DNA of 63,603 bases from Gammaproteobacteria bacterium. Lineage in GTDB: Bacteria; Pseudomonadota; Gammaproteobacteria; Pseudomonadales; Ketobacteraceae. Positions 19,784 to 27,945 of the stretch are shown here, piece by piece. Position numbers and translations under genes: made by a program. The notes under the pieces are model-generated. The model was not told the origin of the DNA and made no database searches. It saw only the letters and a list, made by a program, of their open reading frames with translations. Numbering within the stretch: the stretch's first letter is position 1; each line of letters opens with the position of its first letter. The stretch spans positions 1-63,603 of the forward strand of contig JABLXQ010000036.1 of assembly GCA_013178375.1 (NCBI GenBank), written 5' to 3'.

Positions 19784-20005
19784 GAGAGAGTCCTTGTTTT
19801 ATTATTGTCCGGGAGCGTTGCTGGCCGGGAAATCTGGCATTCCGTCTGGCAGACTAGTCGGTCGCAGTGTTCGCCGACACTGGCTTAATCCGGTTTGGCC
19901 ATTTGTGCAGGTGGAAATGGCCGGGTCGCCTTGCTGCTGCGCATAAACTGTGCGATGGCTGTCTGCTGGTAGCGGACAGGGAATGCCTGCAAGGAGAGGG
20001 TCCCC

Positions 20006-21058
20006 ATGAAGAGAAACGGTTTGCTGACACTGGTCTTTGGCATTGCGGTGTTGGTGGTGTGCGCGTGGGTTTTGGTCGTCCCCTTGGTGGTGGAACCGGA
20101 ACTGTCGGTTCCCGCCGTGCAGGCATTGCCCGCACCGGCTGCGCTGCCAGCGGTGGCAACTTCACCGGCCACCACGTCAGCCGAATTCCTGCGGTGGGCA
20201 CAGCGGGGTGCCGCGCTGGGTGAGTTGCCGCGATCGCTGCAGGGCACGGCGGTGGATGGCGGTGTGGATCTGGATGCGCAGGGCAAACTGGTGATCGGGG
20301 AGTCGTTGCGGCGCCTGTTCGATTATTTTCTTGCCACGGCGGGAGAGGAAACGCTGGAGCAGATCCGCGCCCGGATTGCGTTCTATCTGCAACAGCAATT
20401 GCCGCTGGACGCCGCGATGCAGGGCTGGGCGATTCTGGGCCAGTACCTGGCCTACAAGGATGCGCTGGCGGATCTGCCCGGACATGATGGTTCCTATGAC
20501 GGCATGCTGGCCAGCCTGCGGGAGCAGAGGGAGTTGCGCGACACGCTGCTGGGGCCAACACTGAGCAGTGCATTTTTCCAGGCGGAAGATGAGTATGCGG
20601 ATTTCGCGCTGCAGCATGTGACGCACTTGCGCGATTCGGAATTGTCGGCCGAAGAAAAGGAACGGCTGACGCAGGAATTGCTGGCAACGCTGCCGGAAGA
20701 AAGCCGCCGCGAGATCGAGGCCACCGGCGCACCGGTGCGGGTTGAGCAGCAGGTGGAAATTCTGCGCCAGCAGGGCGCGAGCGAGGCCGAGGTGTGGCAA
20801 TTGCGCGAACAGCAGTTTGGCAGTGCGGCGGCCGGGCGGCTGGCGCAACTGGATCAGACGCGCGCGGAATGGGAGCAGCGCTATGGCGAGTACCGCCAGC
20901 AGGTGCAGCAGATTGAAACCAGTGCGCTGGCCGACACCGAGCGGCAGGAAGCCGTGGCGCGGTTGCGCGCAATCACCTTCTCTGAACAGGAAATGAAAAG
21001 GGTGGAGGCCCTGGACCGGATCGGTGCCGCGCAGGTCAGCGTCGGCACCGACGAATAA
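20006..21058 (+). CDS. lifO: Lipase-specific foldase (steric chaperone)
   Basis: This inner-membrane-anchored periplasmic chaperone folds family I lipases before secretion. It has one N-terminal membrane segment (about residues 5-27), a Pro/Ala linker, and then the helical foldase domain. The family signature RxxFDY appears as LRRLFDYFL near residue 100. The remainder is rich in charged helices. A good ribosome site (AAGGAGAGG) precedes the ATG. It sits between two lipase genes but on the opposite strand to both, instead of following the lipase in one operon as is usual. Confidence 0.9.
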   Translation: MKRNGLLTLVFGIAVLVVCAWVLVVPLVVEPELSVPAVQALPAPAALPAVATSPATTSAEFLRWAQRGAALGELPRSLQGTAVDGGVDLDAQGKLVIGESLRRLFDYFLATAGEETLEQIRARIAFYLQQQLPLDAAMQGWAILGQYLAYKDALADLPGHDGSYDGMLASLREQRELRDTLLGPTLSSAFFQAEDEYADFALQHVTHLRDSELSAEEKERLTQELLATLPEESRREIEATGAPVRVEQQVEILRQQGASEAEVWQLREQQFGSAAAGRLAQLDQTRAEWEQRYGEYRQQVQQIETSALADTERQEAVARLRAITFSEQEMKRVEALDRIGAAQVSVGTDE

Positions 21059-21080
21059 CGTTTTTTACGGACGCTTCTTT

Positions 21081-22040
21081 TTACAGCCCCATCAATTGCA
21101 GCCGGTTCGCCTGTTGCCGGAATACCACCGGCGGATCGGTATCCAGGATGCTGTGCAGTCCCAGCAGCTGGTCCACCTCATCCAGGTGATTCATGCGGTA
21201 GTTGTCCCGCAGCACCTTGCCCAGATGGGCGGAGCAGGTAGGCACCAGGCCATCGTTGGCCTCCGGGATAAACTGCCCGCTGGCCAGCAGGAAATAATCA
21301 CTGATGTCGGCCAGATGGGTCACCAGCCGATTGCCGGTCCAGGAATAGTAATACACGCCGTTGTCCGCCAGTTCTGCTCCCTCACCGCAATATTCCGCCG
21401 GCATTCCCTCTGGATAAATAGCATTGAAGCGTAACGTGTCCGCCGTGGTGAGGGACAGGATGCCTGCATCGGCATTTTGTGGCAGTTGGCCACCGGAGAG
21501 AAAATCCAGCAGCTGGCCCAGGGCGTTGGCGGCGCTGTTCATCAGTAACTGCAGCAGGCCGGACGACTGGCCCACGCCAACGGACAAATCCGCCACCGGC
21601 GAGCCCCAGTTGACGCCGCCCACGCTGGTCACCGATGCCACATACTGCGGGTACACCGACGCCACATAGCGCGAGGTCGGGCCGCCGTGGCTGTGGCCAA
21701 TGATATTCACCTTCTCCGCGCCGGTGGTGGCAAGGATGGCTTCGATCTGGCGTGCTGCCTGTTCCCCCCGCACTTCCGTCTGGTTGAAGGCAGATACCTG
21801 AATCACGTAGACCTCGGCGCCACCGGCCCGCAGCCGCGCGGGAATGCGGTACCAGTAATTGATGCCCAGAATGTCGTCAAAGCCTGCCATGCCGTGCAGC
21901 AGCACGATGGGATAGCGGGTGCGGGTGTAGTCATCGGCGAGGCAGTTTGGAGTGAAAAACGGTGTGGTAAACAACAGGATAGCCAGGGCGTACAGCGTGG
22001 CTCGTCCCGGAAACCCTGTCGGCGGTTTCCGGCGAATCAT
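21081..22040 (-). CDS. Secreted triacylglycerol lipase, family I (paralogue 2)
   Basis: This is a close paralogue of the lipase at 18833-19783, with long shared stretches (REQAARQIE-type helix, TTGAEKVN, YPQYVASVTSV). It has a signal peptide (about residues 1-35), nucleophile S117 in GHSHGG, the acidic residue in NDGLVP and the histidine in NHLDEVDQL. The disulphide cysteines are conserved (EYCGEG, VPTCSA). It carries an insertion around SVGVGQSSGLL that paralogue 1 lacks. It converges on the foldase gene, 22 bp away. The duplication probably arose locally. Confidence 0.9.
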   Translation of the reverse strand: MIRRKPPTGFPGRATLYALAILLFTTPFFTPNCLADDYTRTRYPIVLLHGMAGFDDILGINYWYRIPARLRAGGAEVYVIQVSAFNQTEVRGEQAARQIEAILATTGAEKVNIIGHSHGGPTSRYVASVYPQYVASVTSVGGVNWGSPVADLSVGVGQSSGLLQLLMNSAANALGQLLDFLSGGQLPQNADAGILSLTTADTLRFNAIYPEGMPAEYCGEGAELADNGVYYYSWTGNRLVTHLADISDYFLLASGQFIPEANDGLVPTCSAHLGKVLRDNYRMNHLDEVDQLLGLHSILDTDPPVVFRQQANRLQLMGL

Positions 22041-22206
22041 GGGGTGGTTCCCTCTCTGAATATTGCTTTTGTACTGCAGCCGGCAGGATCGCCGGCAGAC
22101 CCCTCAAGAGTAGTCCTTTGTGGCCATCAGACAATGGCCCAGTACGACAACTTCTGGACTTTAGTGCAGGCAATGGAGTTACAGACAATGGGCCATTTGC
22201 AGTGCT

Positions 22207-22875
22207 TCAGGCGGTATGTGCCGGTGGCGGATAGATGTGGGTGAAGCAGTCCAGCGCAATGAACTCTTCCGTGTTGACCGGGCCGGCCTTGCTGTCTGGC
22301 TGCAGTACGCCCAGGGTGAACGCAATGCCGGCATTTTTCGCTGAGCGCAGCACCGCCAGGCTGTCGTCGATCAGCAGGGTGCGGGTGCGGTCGTAATGCA
22401 GCACTTCCTCCAGCCGGGTCCAGAAGTGCGGGTCTTCCTTGGGCAGGCCCAGGTCGTGGGAACTGATCAGGGTGTCCAGGTACAGGTCCAGCGGCACATG
22501 CTGCAGTTTCAGTTCCAGGCTGCTGCGATGGGCGTTGGTGACCAGCACGGCCCGGCGCCCGGACGCCTTCACTTTTTCCAGAAATTCCAGTGCGTTCGGC
22601 CGGGCGCCAATATGGTGGGTGACATCTTCCTTCAGTTTGACGATGTCGAGCCCGGTCTGCTGCGACCAGAAATCCAGGCAGTACCAGTTGAGGGTGCCGC
22701 GGTGGGCGCTGAATTCGGCGAACAGTTTTGTTTTGGCAGCGTCGAGGCTAAGATGGTTTGCCTCGGCATACTTTTGCGGCAGGTAATGCAGCCAGAAGTG
22801 GTTGTCGAAATACAGGTCCAGCAGTGTGCCATCCATGTCCAGCAACACGGTGTCGATGGCGTCCCAGTGAATCAT
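22207..22875 (-). CDS. yrfG: GMP/IMP nucleotidase YrfG (HAD superfamily)
   Basis: This HAD hydrolase dephosphorylates purine nucleoside monophosphates in E. coli. The nucleophile motif is LLDMDGTLLDL, motif II is LVTNAHRS, and the acidic motif is LLIDDSLAVLR. The helical cap begins with YFDNHFWLHYLPQKYAEANH, which is characteristic of YrfG. At 222 residues the length is normal. It is divergent from nudE across 48 bp. In E. coli the two genes are neighbours too. Confidence 0.9.
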   Translation of the reverse strand: MIHWDAIDTVLLDMDGTLLDLYFDNHFWLHYLPQKYAEANHLSLDAAKTKLFAEFSAHRGTLNWYCLDFWSQQTGLDIVKLKEDVTHHIGARPNALEFLEKVKASGRRAVLVTNAHRSSLELKLQHVPLDLYLDTLISSHDLGLPKEDPHFWTRLEEVLHYDRTRTLLIDDSLAVLRSAKNAGIAFTLGVLQPDSKAGPVNTEEFIALDCFTHIYPPPAHTA

Positions 22876-22923
22876 CGCGCACTACCCTTGAATTCAAAAA
22901 ACGAACACTACGGAAAAACAGGA

Positions 22924-23493
22924 ATGCCGGAAAAACCTAGCATTTTGAATCATGACATTGTGGCACAGAGCCGCCTGTTTGGCATCGAACGGCTGGAGCT
23001 GAGGTTCAGCAACGGCGAGGAGCGCGTGTACGAACGACTGCGCTCGCCCCGGATTCCGGCGGTGCTGGTGGTAGCGCTGAAAGACGACGACACCGTGATT
23101 CTGATCCGTGAATATGCCTGCGGCACCGACGATTACCAGCTCAGCCTGCCCAAGGGCGCGTTCGATCACCACGGCGAGCATGTGTTTGAGGCCGCCAACC
23201 GCGAGCTGATGGAAGAAGCCGGCTACGGCGCCAACAAGTTCACCGAGCTGAAGCGCCTGTCGCTGTCGCCCAGTTACATGGGTCACATGATCCATATCGT
23301 GCTGGCGGAAGATCTGTACGAGAAACGCCTGCCCGGCGACGAGCCGGAGCCGATCGAGGTGTTTGAACATAAGCTGGAAGATATCGACAGCCTGCTGGCG
23401 ACGGAAAATTTCACTGAGGCGCGGGCATTGGCAGCATTGTACATGGTGCGCGATATTGTGCGGGCACGTCGACAGCAACGGGGGCAATCATGA
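22924..23493 (+). CDS. nudE: ADP compounds hydrolase NudE (Nudix)
   Basis: This Nudix hydrolase acts on ADP-ribose, NADH and diadenosine phosphates in E. coli. The Nudix box reads GAFDHHGEHVFEAANRELMEEAG, of which REL-EE is the metal-binding core. The ATG at 22924 gives 189 residues, matching the family. A much longer upstream frame runs antisense through yrfG and is not used. The stop overlaps the next gene's start by four bases, so nudE heads a three-gene operon. Confidence 0.9.
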   Translation: MPEKPSILNHDIVAQSRLFGIERLELRFSNGEERVYERLRSPRIPAVLVVALKDDDTVILIREYACGTDDYQLSLPKGAFDHHGEHVFEAANRELMEEAGYGANKFTELKRLSLSPSYMGHMIHIVLAEDLYEKRLPGDEPEPIEVFEHKLEDIDSLLATENFTEARALAALYMVRDIVRARRQQRGQS

Positions 23494-24596
23494 CAACCGA
23501 AGAAGACAAGTGGCTGGCTATCGGCATCGAAGTCATGTTCAAGCTGGGTGCACTGCTGCTGCTGCTGATCTGGTGCTATCTCATTCTGGAGCCGTTCCTG
23601 ATCATGATCGTGTGGGGCACCATCATCGCGGTGGCCAGTTACCCCACGTACGACAGGCTGCGACAACGCTTCCAGCTGAGCGATAACGTGGCGGCGGTGC
23701 TGATGGGGGGGCTGCTGATAACCGCCATCATCGTGCCGGTGCTGATGATTTCTGACATCGTGATCGACGGCTCCAGACAGTTGCTGGCGGAGCTCAAGGA
23801 CGGCGACGCGTCGTTGCCGTTGCCGCTGTTACCTGAAAGCGTTAAGCAATGGCCGATGGTGGGTCCCAAACTCTGGGAGTTGTGGAATAACGCCACCCAT
23901 AATCTGATGAAAACCCTGGCGCCGTTCCAGCCGCAGTTGAAGGCGGCGGGCAAGACGCTGCTGGGAGCGGCCGGCGGCGTTTCCATTGCGATTCTGCAGT
24001 TCTTTTTCTCGATCATTGTGGCAGGGGTGCTGCTGGCGAATTCCGAGGCCGGCAGCAAGCTGGCGCGCCGGGTGAGCCGACGCCTGGTGGGCCGTGACGG
24101 TGTCGACATCATCGGTCTGGTGAGTGCCACCATTCGCAGTGTGACCCGGGGCATTCTTGGTGTGGCCTTCATTCAGGCGCTGCTGGCCGGAATCGGTTTC
24201 GCGGTGATGGGCGTGCCGATGGCAGGGCTGCTGACACTGGTGTGTCTGATTCTGTGCATCGTGCAGCTGGGTACCGCGCTGGTGGCAATCCCTGTGGTGA
24301 TTTATGTGTTTTCCGTGGCGGACACGGTGCCTGCCGTGATTTTTACCGTGTACATGCTGATCGTCGGGGTGATCGACAATATTCTGAAACCGCTGTTGCT
24401 GGGGCGCGGTGTGAAAGTGCCCATGCTGGTGATTTTTGTCGGTGCCATTGGCGGCTTCCTGGCAGCAGGCATCATCGGCCTGTTCGTGGGGGCTGTGTTC
24501 CTGGTGCTGGGTTATCAATTGGGCGTGGAGTGGCTGAAGGCCACCGAGCGCAGAGCGCTGGAAGCGGCGCGCGAGGAGCGGGAGAAAGTGACATGA
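23490..24596 (+). CDS. AI-2E family (YdiK/PerM-like) permease
   Basis: This polytopic inner-membrane protein of 368 residues belongs to the AI-2E transporter family. It has two to three N-terminal membrane segments, a central soluble stretch (about residues 90-150), and then five or so further segments. The substrate of most members is unknown; some export autoinducer-2 and others are Na+/H+ exchangers. It overlaps nudE and cysQ by four bases on either side (ATGA junctions), indicating translational coupling. Confidence 0.85.
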   Translation: MTTEEDKWLAIGIEVMFKLGALLLLLIWCYLILEPFLIMIVWGTIIAVASYPTYDRLRQRFQLSDNVAAVLMGGLLITAIIVPVLMISDIVIDGSRQLLAELKDGDASLPLPLLPESVKQWPMVGPKLWELWNNATHNLMKTLAPFQPQLKAAGKTLLGAAGGVSIAILQFFFSIIVAGVLLANSEAGSKLARRVSRRLVGRDGVDIIGLVSATIRSVTRGILGVAFIQALLAGIGFAVMGVPMAGLLTLVCLILCIVQLGTALVAIPVVIYVFSVADTVPAVIFTVYMLIVGVIDNILKPLLLGRGVKVPMLVIFVGAIGGFLAAGIIGLFVGAVFLVLGYQLGVEWLKATERRALEAAREEREKVT

Positions 24597-25417
24597 ATCT
24601 GACATTGGACCGCGCGTTGCTGCAGCAGGTACTTGCCATTGCCGAGGCTGCCGGCGAGGCCATTCGCGCCATTTATGAGCATCCGGACAAGGTGGCGGTG
24701 ATCACCAAGTCCGACGATTCCCCGGTCACCGCTGCCGATCACGCCGCCCACGCCATCATTGTCGAGCGCCTGACGCAACTGACGCCGGACATTCCCGTGC
24801 TGTCGGAAGAATCCGATATGCCGACCTTCGAGGTGCGACGCCAGTGGACCCGTTACTGGCTGGTGGACCCGCTGGACGGGACCAAGGAGTTCATCGAGGG
24901 CAGCGGTGAATTCACCGTGAACATCGCGCTGATCGAGCAGCATCAGCCGGTGCTGGGGGTGGTGACGGTGCCAGTGAAGGATCTGGCCTATGTGGCGGTC
25001 AAGGGCACCGGTGCGTTCCGCATCGAGCAGGGCCAGTGGCAGCTGATCCGGGTGCGGCCGGTGCCGGACAAACGGCTGGCCATCGTGGGCAGCCGGCGTC
25101 ACGGCGCGGAAAAGTTGCAACCGGTGCTGACGCGGATTGAAAACAGCGGGTTTCAGGTGGAGATGGCCAACATGGGCAGTTCGCTGAAATTCTGCCTGAT
25201 TGCCGAGGGCAAGGCGGATTGCTATCCCCGGCTGGGGCCTACGTCGGAGTGGGATACGGCGGCGGCCCAGGCCGTGCTGCTGGAAGCGGGTGGCTGCGTG
25301 GTGGACACAAAATTCGTGGCGTTGCAGTACAACCGCAAGGAATCCCTGCTGAATCCGGAGTTTCTGGCGCTGGGGGACCCGGCGTTCGACTGGCCCCGTT
25401 ACCTGCAGATCGGCTAA
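24593..25417 (+). CDS. cysQ: 3'(2'),5'-bisphosphate nucleotidase CysQ
   Basis: This enzyme hydrolyses 3'-phosphoadenosine 5'-phosphate to AMP, recycling a by-product of sulphate assimilation. Family metal-binding motifs are visible: the EES of VLSEESD, DPLDGTKEF, and the C-terminal SEWDTAAAQAVLLEAGG. At 274 residues the length is normal. Its ATG overlaps the stop of the permease gene. An upstream in-frame extension exists but lies within the permease. It converges on the mgtC-like gene 13 bp away. Confidence 0.93.
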   Translation: MNLTLDRALLQQVLAIAEAAGEAIRAIYEHPDKVAVITKSDDSPVTAADHAAHAIIVERLTQLTPDIPVLSEESDMPTFEVRRQWTRYWLVDPLDGTKEFIEGSGEFTVNIALIEQHQPVLGVVTVPVKDLAYVAVKGTGAFRIEQGQWQLIRVRPVPDKRLAIVGSRRHGAEKLQPVLTRIENSGFQVEMANMGSSLKFCLIAEGKADCYPRLGPTSEWDTAAAQAVLLEAGGCVVDTKFVALQYNRKESLLNPEFLALGDPAFDWPRYLQIG

Positions 25418-25430
25418 CTGCCCGGGGCCC

Positions 25431-25967
25431 TCAGCGCGGATGGTCCTGGGGCGAGTTACTGTTACTGCCGCCACCGTTGTTGCCGGAACCATTGCGCGTG
25501 CGCCAGTTGCGATAGCGCATGTGCACGCCCCGCGTCAGGGCCTGGGAATAGTCTTCCAGCAGATCCACCCCCACCAGCACGGCCACCACCACGAACGACA
25601 GCTTGATCGCACTGAATATATTCCCCACAGCAATGCACACCCCCACTGAGGCCAGGGCCCAGATGGTGGCGGCAGAGGTTACACCGATCACCATGCCGTC
25701 CCGGGCCAGCATCACGCCGGCCCCCAGAAAGCCGATGCCGGTGATGACCTGGCCAATGATGCGGGACGGGTCGGATACTTCGTTGCTGACGTGGTTGGAC
25801 GAGGCGATGAACACGTAGGTACCCAGCACGATCAGCGCCGAGGTGCGGATGCCCACCGGCTTGCCTCGCAATTGCCGCTCCAGGCCGATGATCAGGCCGC
25901 ACAGTAGTGACACCCCGATCGAGGGCCAGTCGTAGGGTTCGATGTTCATGGTTGCGCTCAAATCCAC
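25431..25967 (-). CDS. MgtC/SapB family membrane protein
   Basis: This is a 178-residue inner-membrane protein with four to five membrane segments. The family signature is visible as GLIIGLERQLRGKPVGIRTSALIVLG, and GFLGAGVMLARDGMVIGVTSAATIWA is also typical. MgtC proteins modulate the F1Fo ATPase and magnesium stress in pathogens, but environmental members are not well characterised. It lacks the long C-terminal domain of Salmonella MgtC and is a short form ending in a Gly/Asn/Ser-rich tail. Confidence 0.85.
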   Translation of the reverse strand: MDLSATMNIEPYDWPSIGVSLLCGLIIGLERQLRGKPVGIRTSALIVLGTYVFIASSNHVSNEVSDPSRIIGQVITGIGFLGAGVMLARDGMVIGVTSAATIWALASVGVCIAVGNIFSAIKLSFVVVAVLVGVDLLEDYSQALTRGVHMRYRNWRTRNGSGNNGGGSNSNSPQDHPR

Positions 25968-26199
25968 GGTGCGGCTCCGCTGTCCTGTTATTTCCTCAGT
26001 ATAAGCAGGCTTTGCCTGATCAGCAGGATTTGGCCTGGCTTCCTGCAGGGTGCCGGGCCATCCGGCTGGCGTAGTTATCAGTAACGACCAATAATTTGAT
26101 TGTTCTGATCAATGTTCATGCGTTGAAACAATGATATTCATATGTCTCAATCACCTACCCCTCAAACACCCTTCAAACAAAAAAAGGCGGAGTTTCCGA

Positions 26200-27096
26200 A
26201 TGTCGTCCATTGATGTAACCCAGCCCGACAGCCAGAGCGGCTCCACCCAGATCCAGCAGCAGTGGCCGGCGCCGCTGAACGCCCGCGAGTGGGACCGGCT
26301 TTTCCCGGGAATCATGGACGGGGTGGGGGTGATGGCTGGTGCTGCCAACGTGATTCTGCAACTGGCGCGGTTGCCCGTCGGCCACGGCGTGGCGGACAGC
26401 AAGGTGGAAAGCGGCGCCCTGTTCAAACATCCGATCAAGCGCGCCCGCACCACGTTTACCTATCTGGCGGTGGCCATGATGGGCACCACCGAGGAAAAGC
26501 TGGCCTACCGCAAGGCGGTGAACCGCTCCCATGCCCAGGTGCGGTCCGCCGAGGGTGACAAGGTGCAGTACAACGCCTTTGATCCCGAGTTGCAGCTGTG
26601 GGTGGCTGCCTGCCTGTACTGGGGTTTCATTGATACTTACGGCAAGCTGCATCGCGTACCGGACCGCGCCCGGCTGCAGGAGTTCTACCATCTGGCGGAA
26701 CCGCTGGGCACCACGCTGCAGGTGCGACCGGGCATGTGGCCGGCGGATCTGGATGCGTTTGAGCGTTACTGGCAGGCCGGTCTGGAGAAGCTGCAGATCG
26801 ATGACAAGGTGCGGATCTTCCTGACCCGGCTGGTGGACCTGAAATTCCTGCATCCGCTGATCAGCAAGCCGGTAGGCCCCTTCCACCGTTTTCTGACCAC
26901 CGGTTTCCTGCCGCAAACGGTGCGCGACCAGATGCAGCTGGACTGGAATCCGGACAAGCAACAGTCCTTCGAGCGCTTCCTGGGCTTCGTGGGCTTCGTC
27001 AATCGACTGATGCCGCGTTTCCTGCGCCAGATGCCATTCAATCTGGTGTTGTGGGATTTTCGCCGCCGCCTGCGCAAGGGGCAGCCGCTGGTTTGA
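26200..27096 (+). CDS. DUF2236 / MpaB-like oxygenase family protein
   Basis: This 298-residue protein resembles the DUF2236 family, which includes rubber oxygenase-like and mycophenolic-acid MpaB-type haem enzymes. Supporting stretches are DGVGVMAGAANVILQLARLPVGHGV near the start, then FTYLAVAMMGTTEEK and RKAVNRSHAQV, whose histidine is a plausible haem ligand in the family. The ATG at 26200 is chosen for its ribosome site GGCGGAG. An upstream in-frame ATG at 26131 gives an implausible extension. The reaction here is unknown. Confidence 0.75.
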   Translation: MSSIDVTQPDSQSGSTQIQQQWPAPLNAREWDRLFPGIMDGVGVMAGAANVILQLARLPVGHGVADSKVESGALFKHPIKRARTTFTYLAVAMMGTTEEKLAYRKAVNRSHAQVRSAEGDKVQYNAFDPELQLWVAACLYWGFIDTYGKLHRVPDRARLQEFYHLAEPLGTTLQVRPGMWPADLDAFERYWQAGLEKLQIDDKVRIFLTRLVDLKFLHPLISKPVGPFHRFLTTGFLPQTVRDQMQLDWNPDKQQSFERFLGFVGFVNRLMPRFLRQMPFNLVLWDFRRRLRKGQPLV

Positions 27097-27176
27097 TGAG
27101 CGTGGTGTAGTGGCTCTGGTTTAACCGGCCGCCGCGCGGGATTCGCGTTCGAGGATTATCGGGACTATTCTGAAGT

Positions 27177-27225
27177 CGAAAGTCAGGTCTGGTATCGAAA
27201 GTCAGGTCTGAAAGCGAAAGTCTGA
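27177..27225 (+). repeat. Short direct repeats (19-bp period)
   Basis: CGAAAGTCAGGTCTG occurs at 27177-27191 and again at 27196-27210. A shortened third copy starts at 27215. They lie upstream of the GST gene and could be regulator sites or simple slippage. Confidence 0.5.
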
Positions 27226-27270
27226 TGGCAATCGCAGTCACCGATAACAAGAACGAAGGAGTCCCGCGCG

Positions 27271-27909
27271 ATGGATCTGTATTTTTCCTACATTTCGTCC
27301 TATTCCCAAAAAGTCCTGCTGGGGCTGTACGAAAAAAACGTTGCCTTCACACCCCATCTGGTTGATCTCACCAGCCAGGAGGAGCGGGCGCGCTTTCGTG
27401 AATTCTATCCGTTCGGCAAGGTGCCCCTGCTGGTGCGCGACGACGGCCGCATGATTCCCGAATCCAGCATCATTCTGGAATATATTGATCAGACCTTTCC
27501 CCAAAGCCCACGCTTGATTCCGGCGGATCAGGAAGATGCGCGCCAGGTGCGCCTGCTGGACCGCATGTGCGATCTGTACCTGAACGATCCGGTGGTGAGC
27601 ATGATTCTGGAAAGCTGGAAACCGGAGCCGCAGCAGGACAGCGAGGTGATGGACAAGGCGGCGGAACGGGTTGGCCTGATGTACCGGTTTCTGGGCGATC
27701 ATCTGAGCGGGCGGGATTTTCTGGCGGGCAACCAGTTCACCATGGCGGACTGCGCCGCGATTCCACCGCTGTATTTTGCCAAGACGTTTGCCGATTTTTC
27801 CTCGGTGGGGCAGTTGCAGGACTATTGGGATCGGGTATCGCAGCGGCCGGCGGTGATCCGCATGTGGCGCGAGGCGGAACCCTATGTGCGCGCGTTGATG
27901 GGCGAATGA
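27271..27909 (+). CDS. Glutathione S-transferase family protein
   Basis: This 212-residue cytosolic protein has the GST fold. The N-terminal thioredoxin-like domain (about residues 1-80) contains the SSYSQKVLLGLYEK start and the glutathione-contacting FGKVPLLV and PESSIILEYI motifs. The C-terminal helical domain includes the N-capping motif FTMADCAAIP. AACGAAGGAG precedes the ATG. The substrate class cannot be read from the sequence. It ends 36 bp from the convergent last gene of the injection-system cluster and marks its left border. Confidence 0.88.
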   Translation: MDLYFSYISSYSQKVLLGLYEKNVAFTPHLVDLTSQEERARFREFYPFGKVPLLVRDDGRMIPESSIILEYIDQTFPQSPRLIPADQEDARQVRLLDRMCDLYLNDPVVSMILESWKPEPQQDSEVMDKAAERVGLMYRFLGDHLSGRDFLAGNQFTMADCAAIPPLYFAKTFADFSSVGQLQDYWDRVSQRPAVIRMWREAEPYVRALMGE

Positions 27910-27945
27910 AGGCCGGATGGGTGAATGAAAACGGAGTGACGCCCG

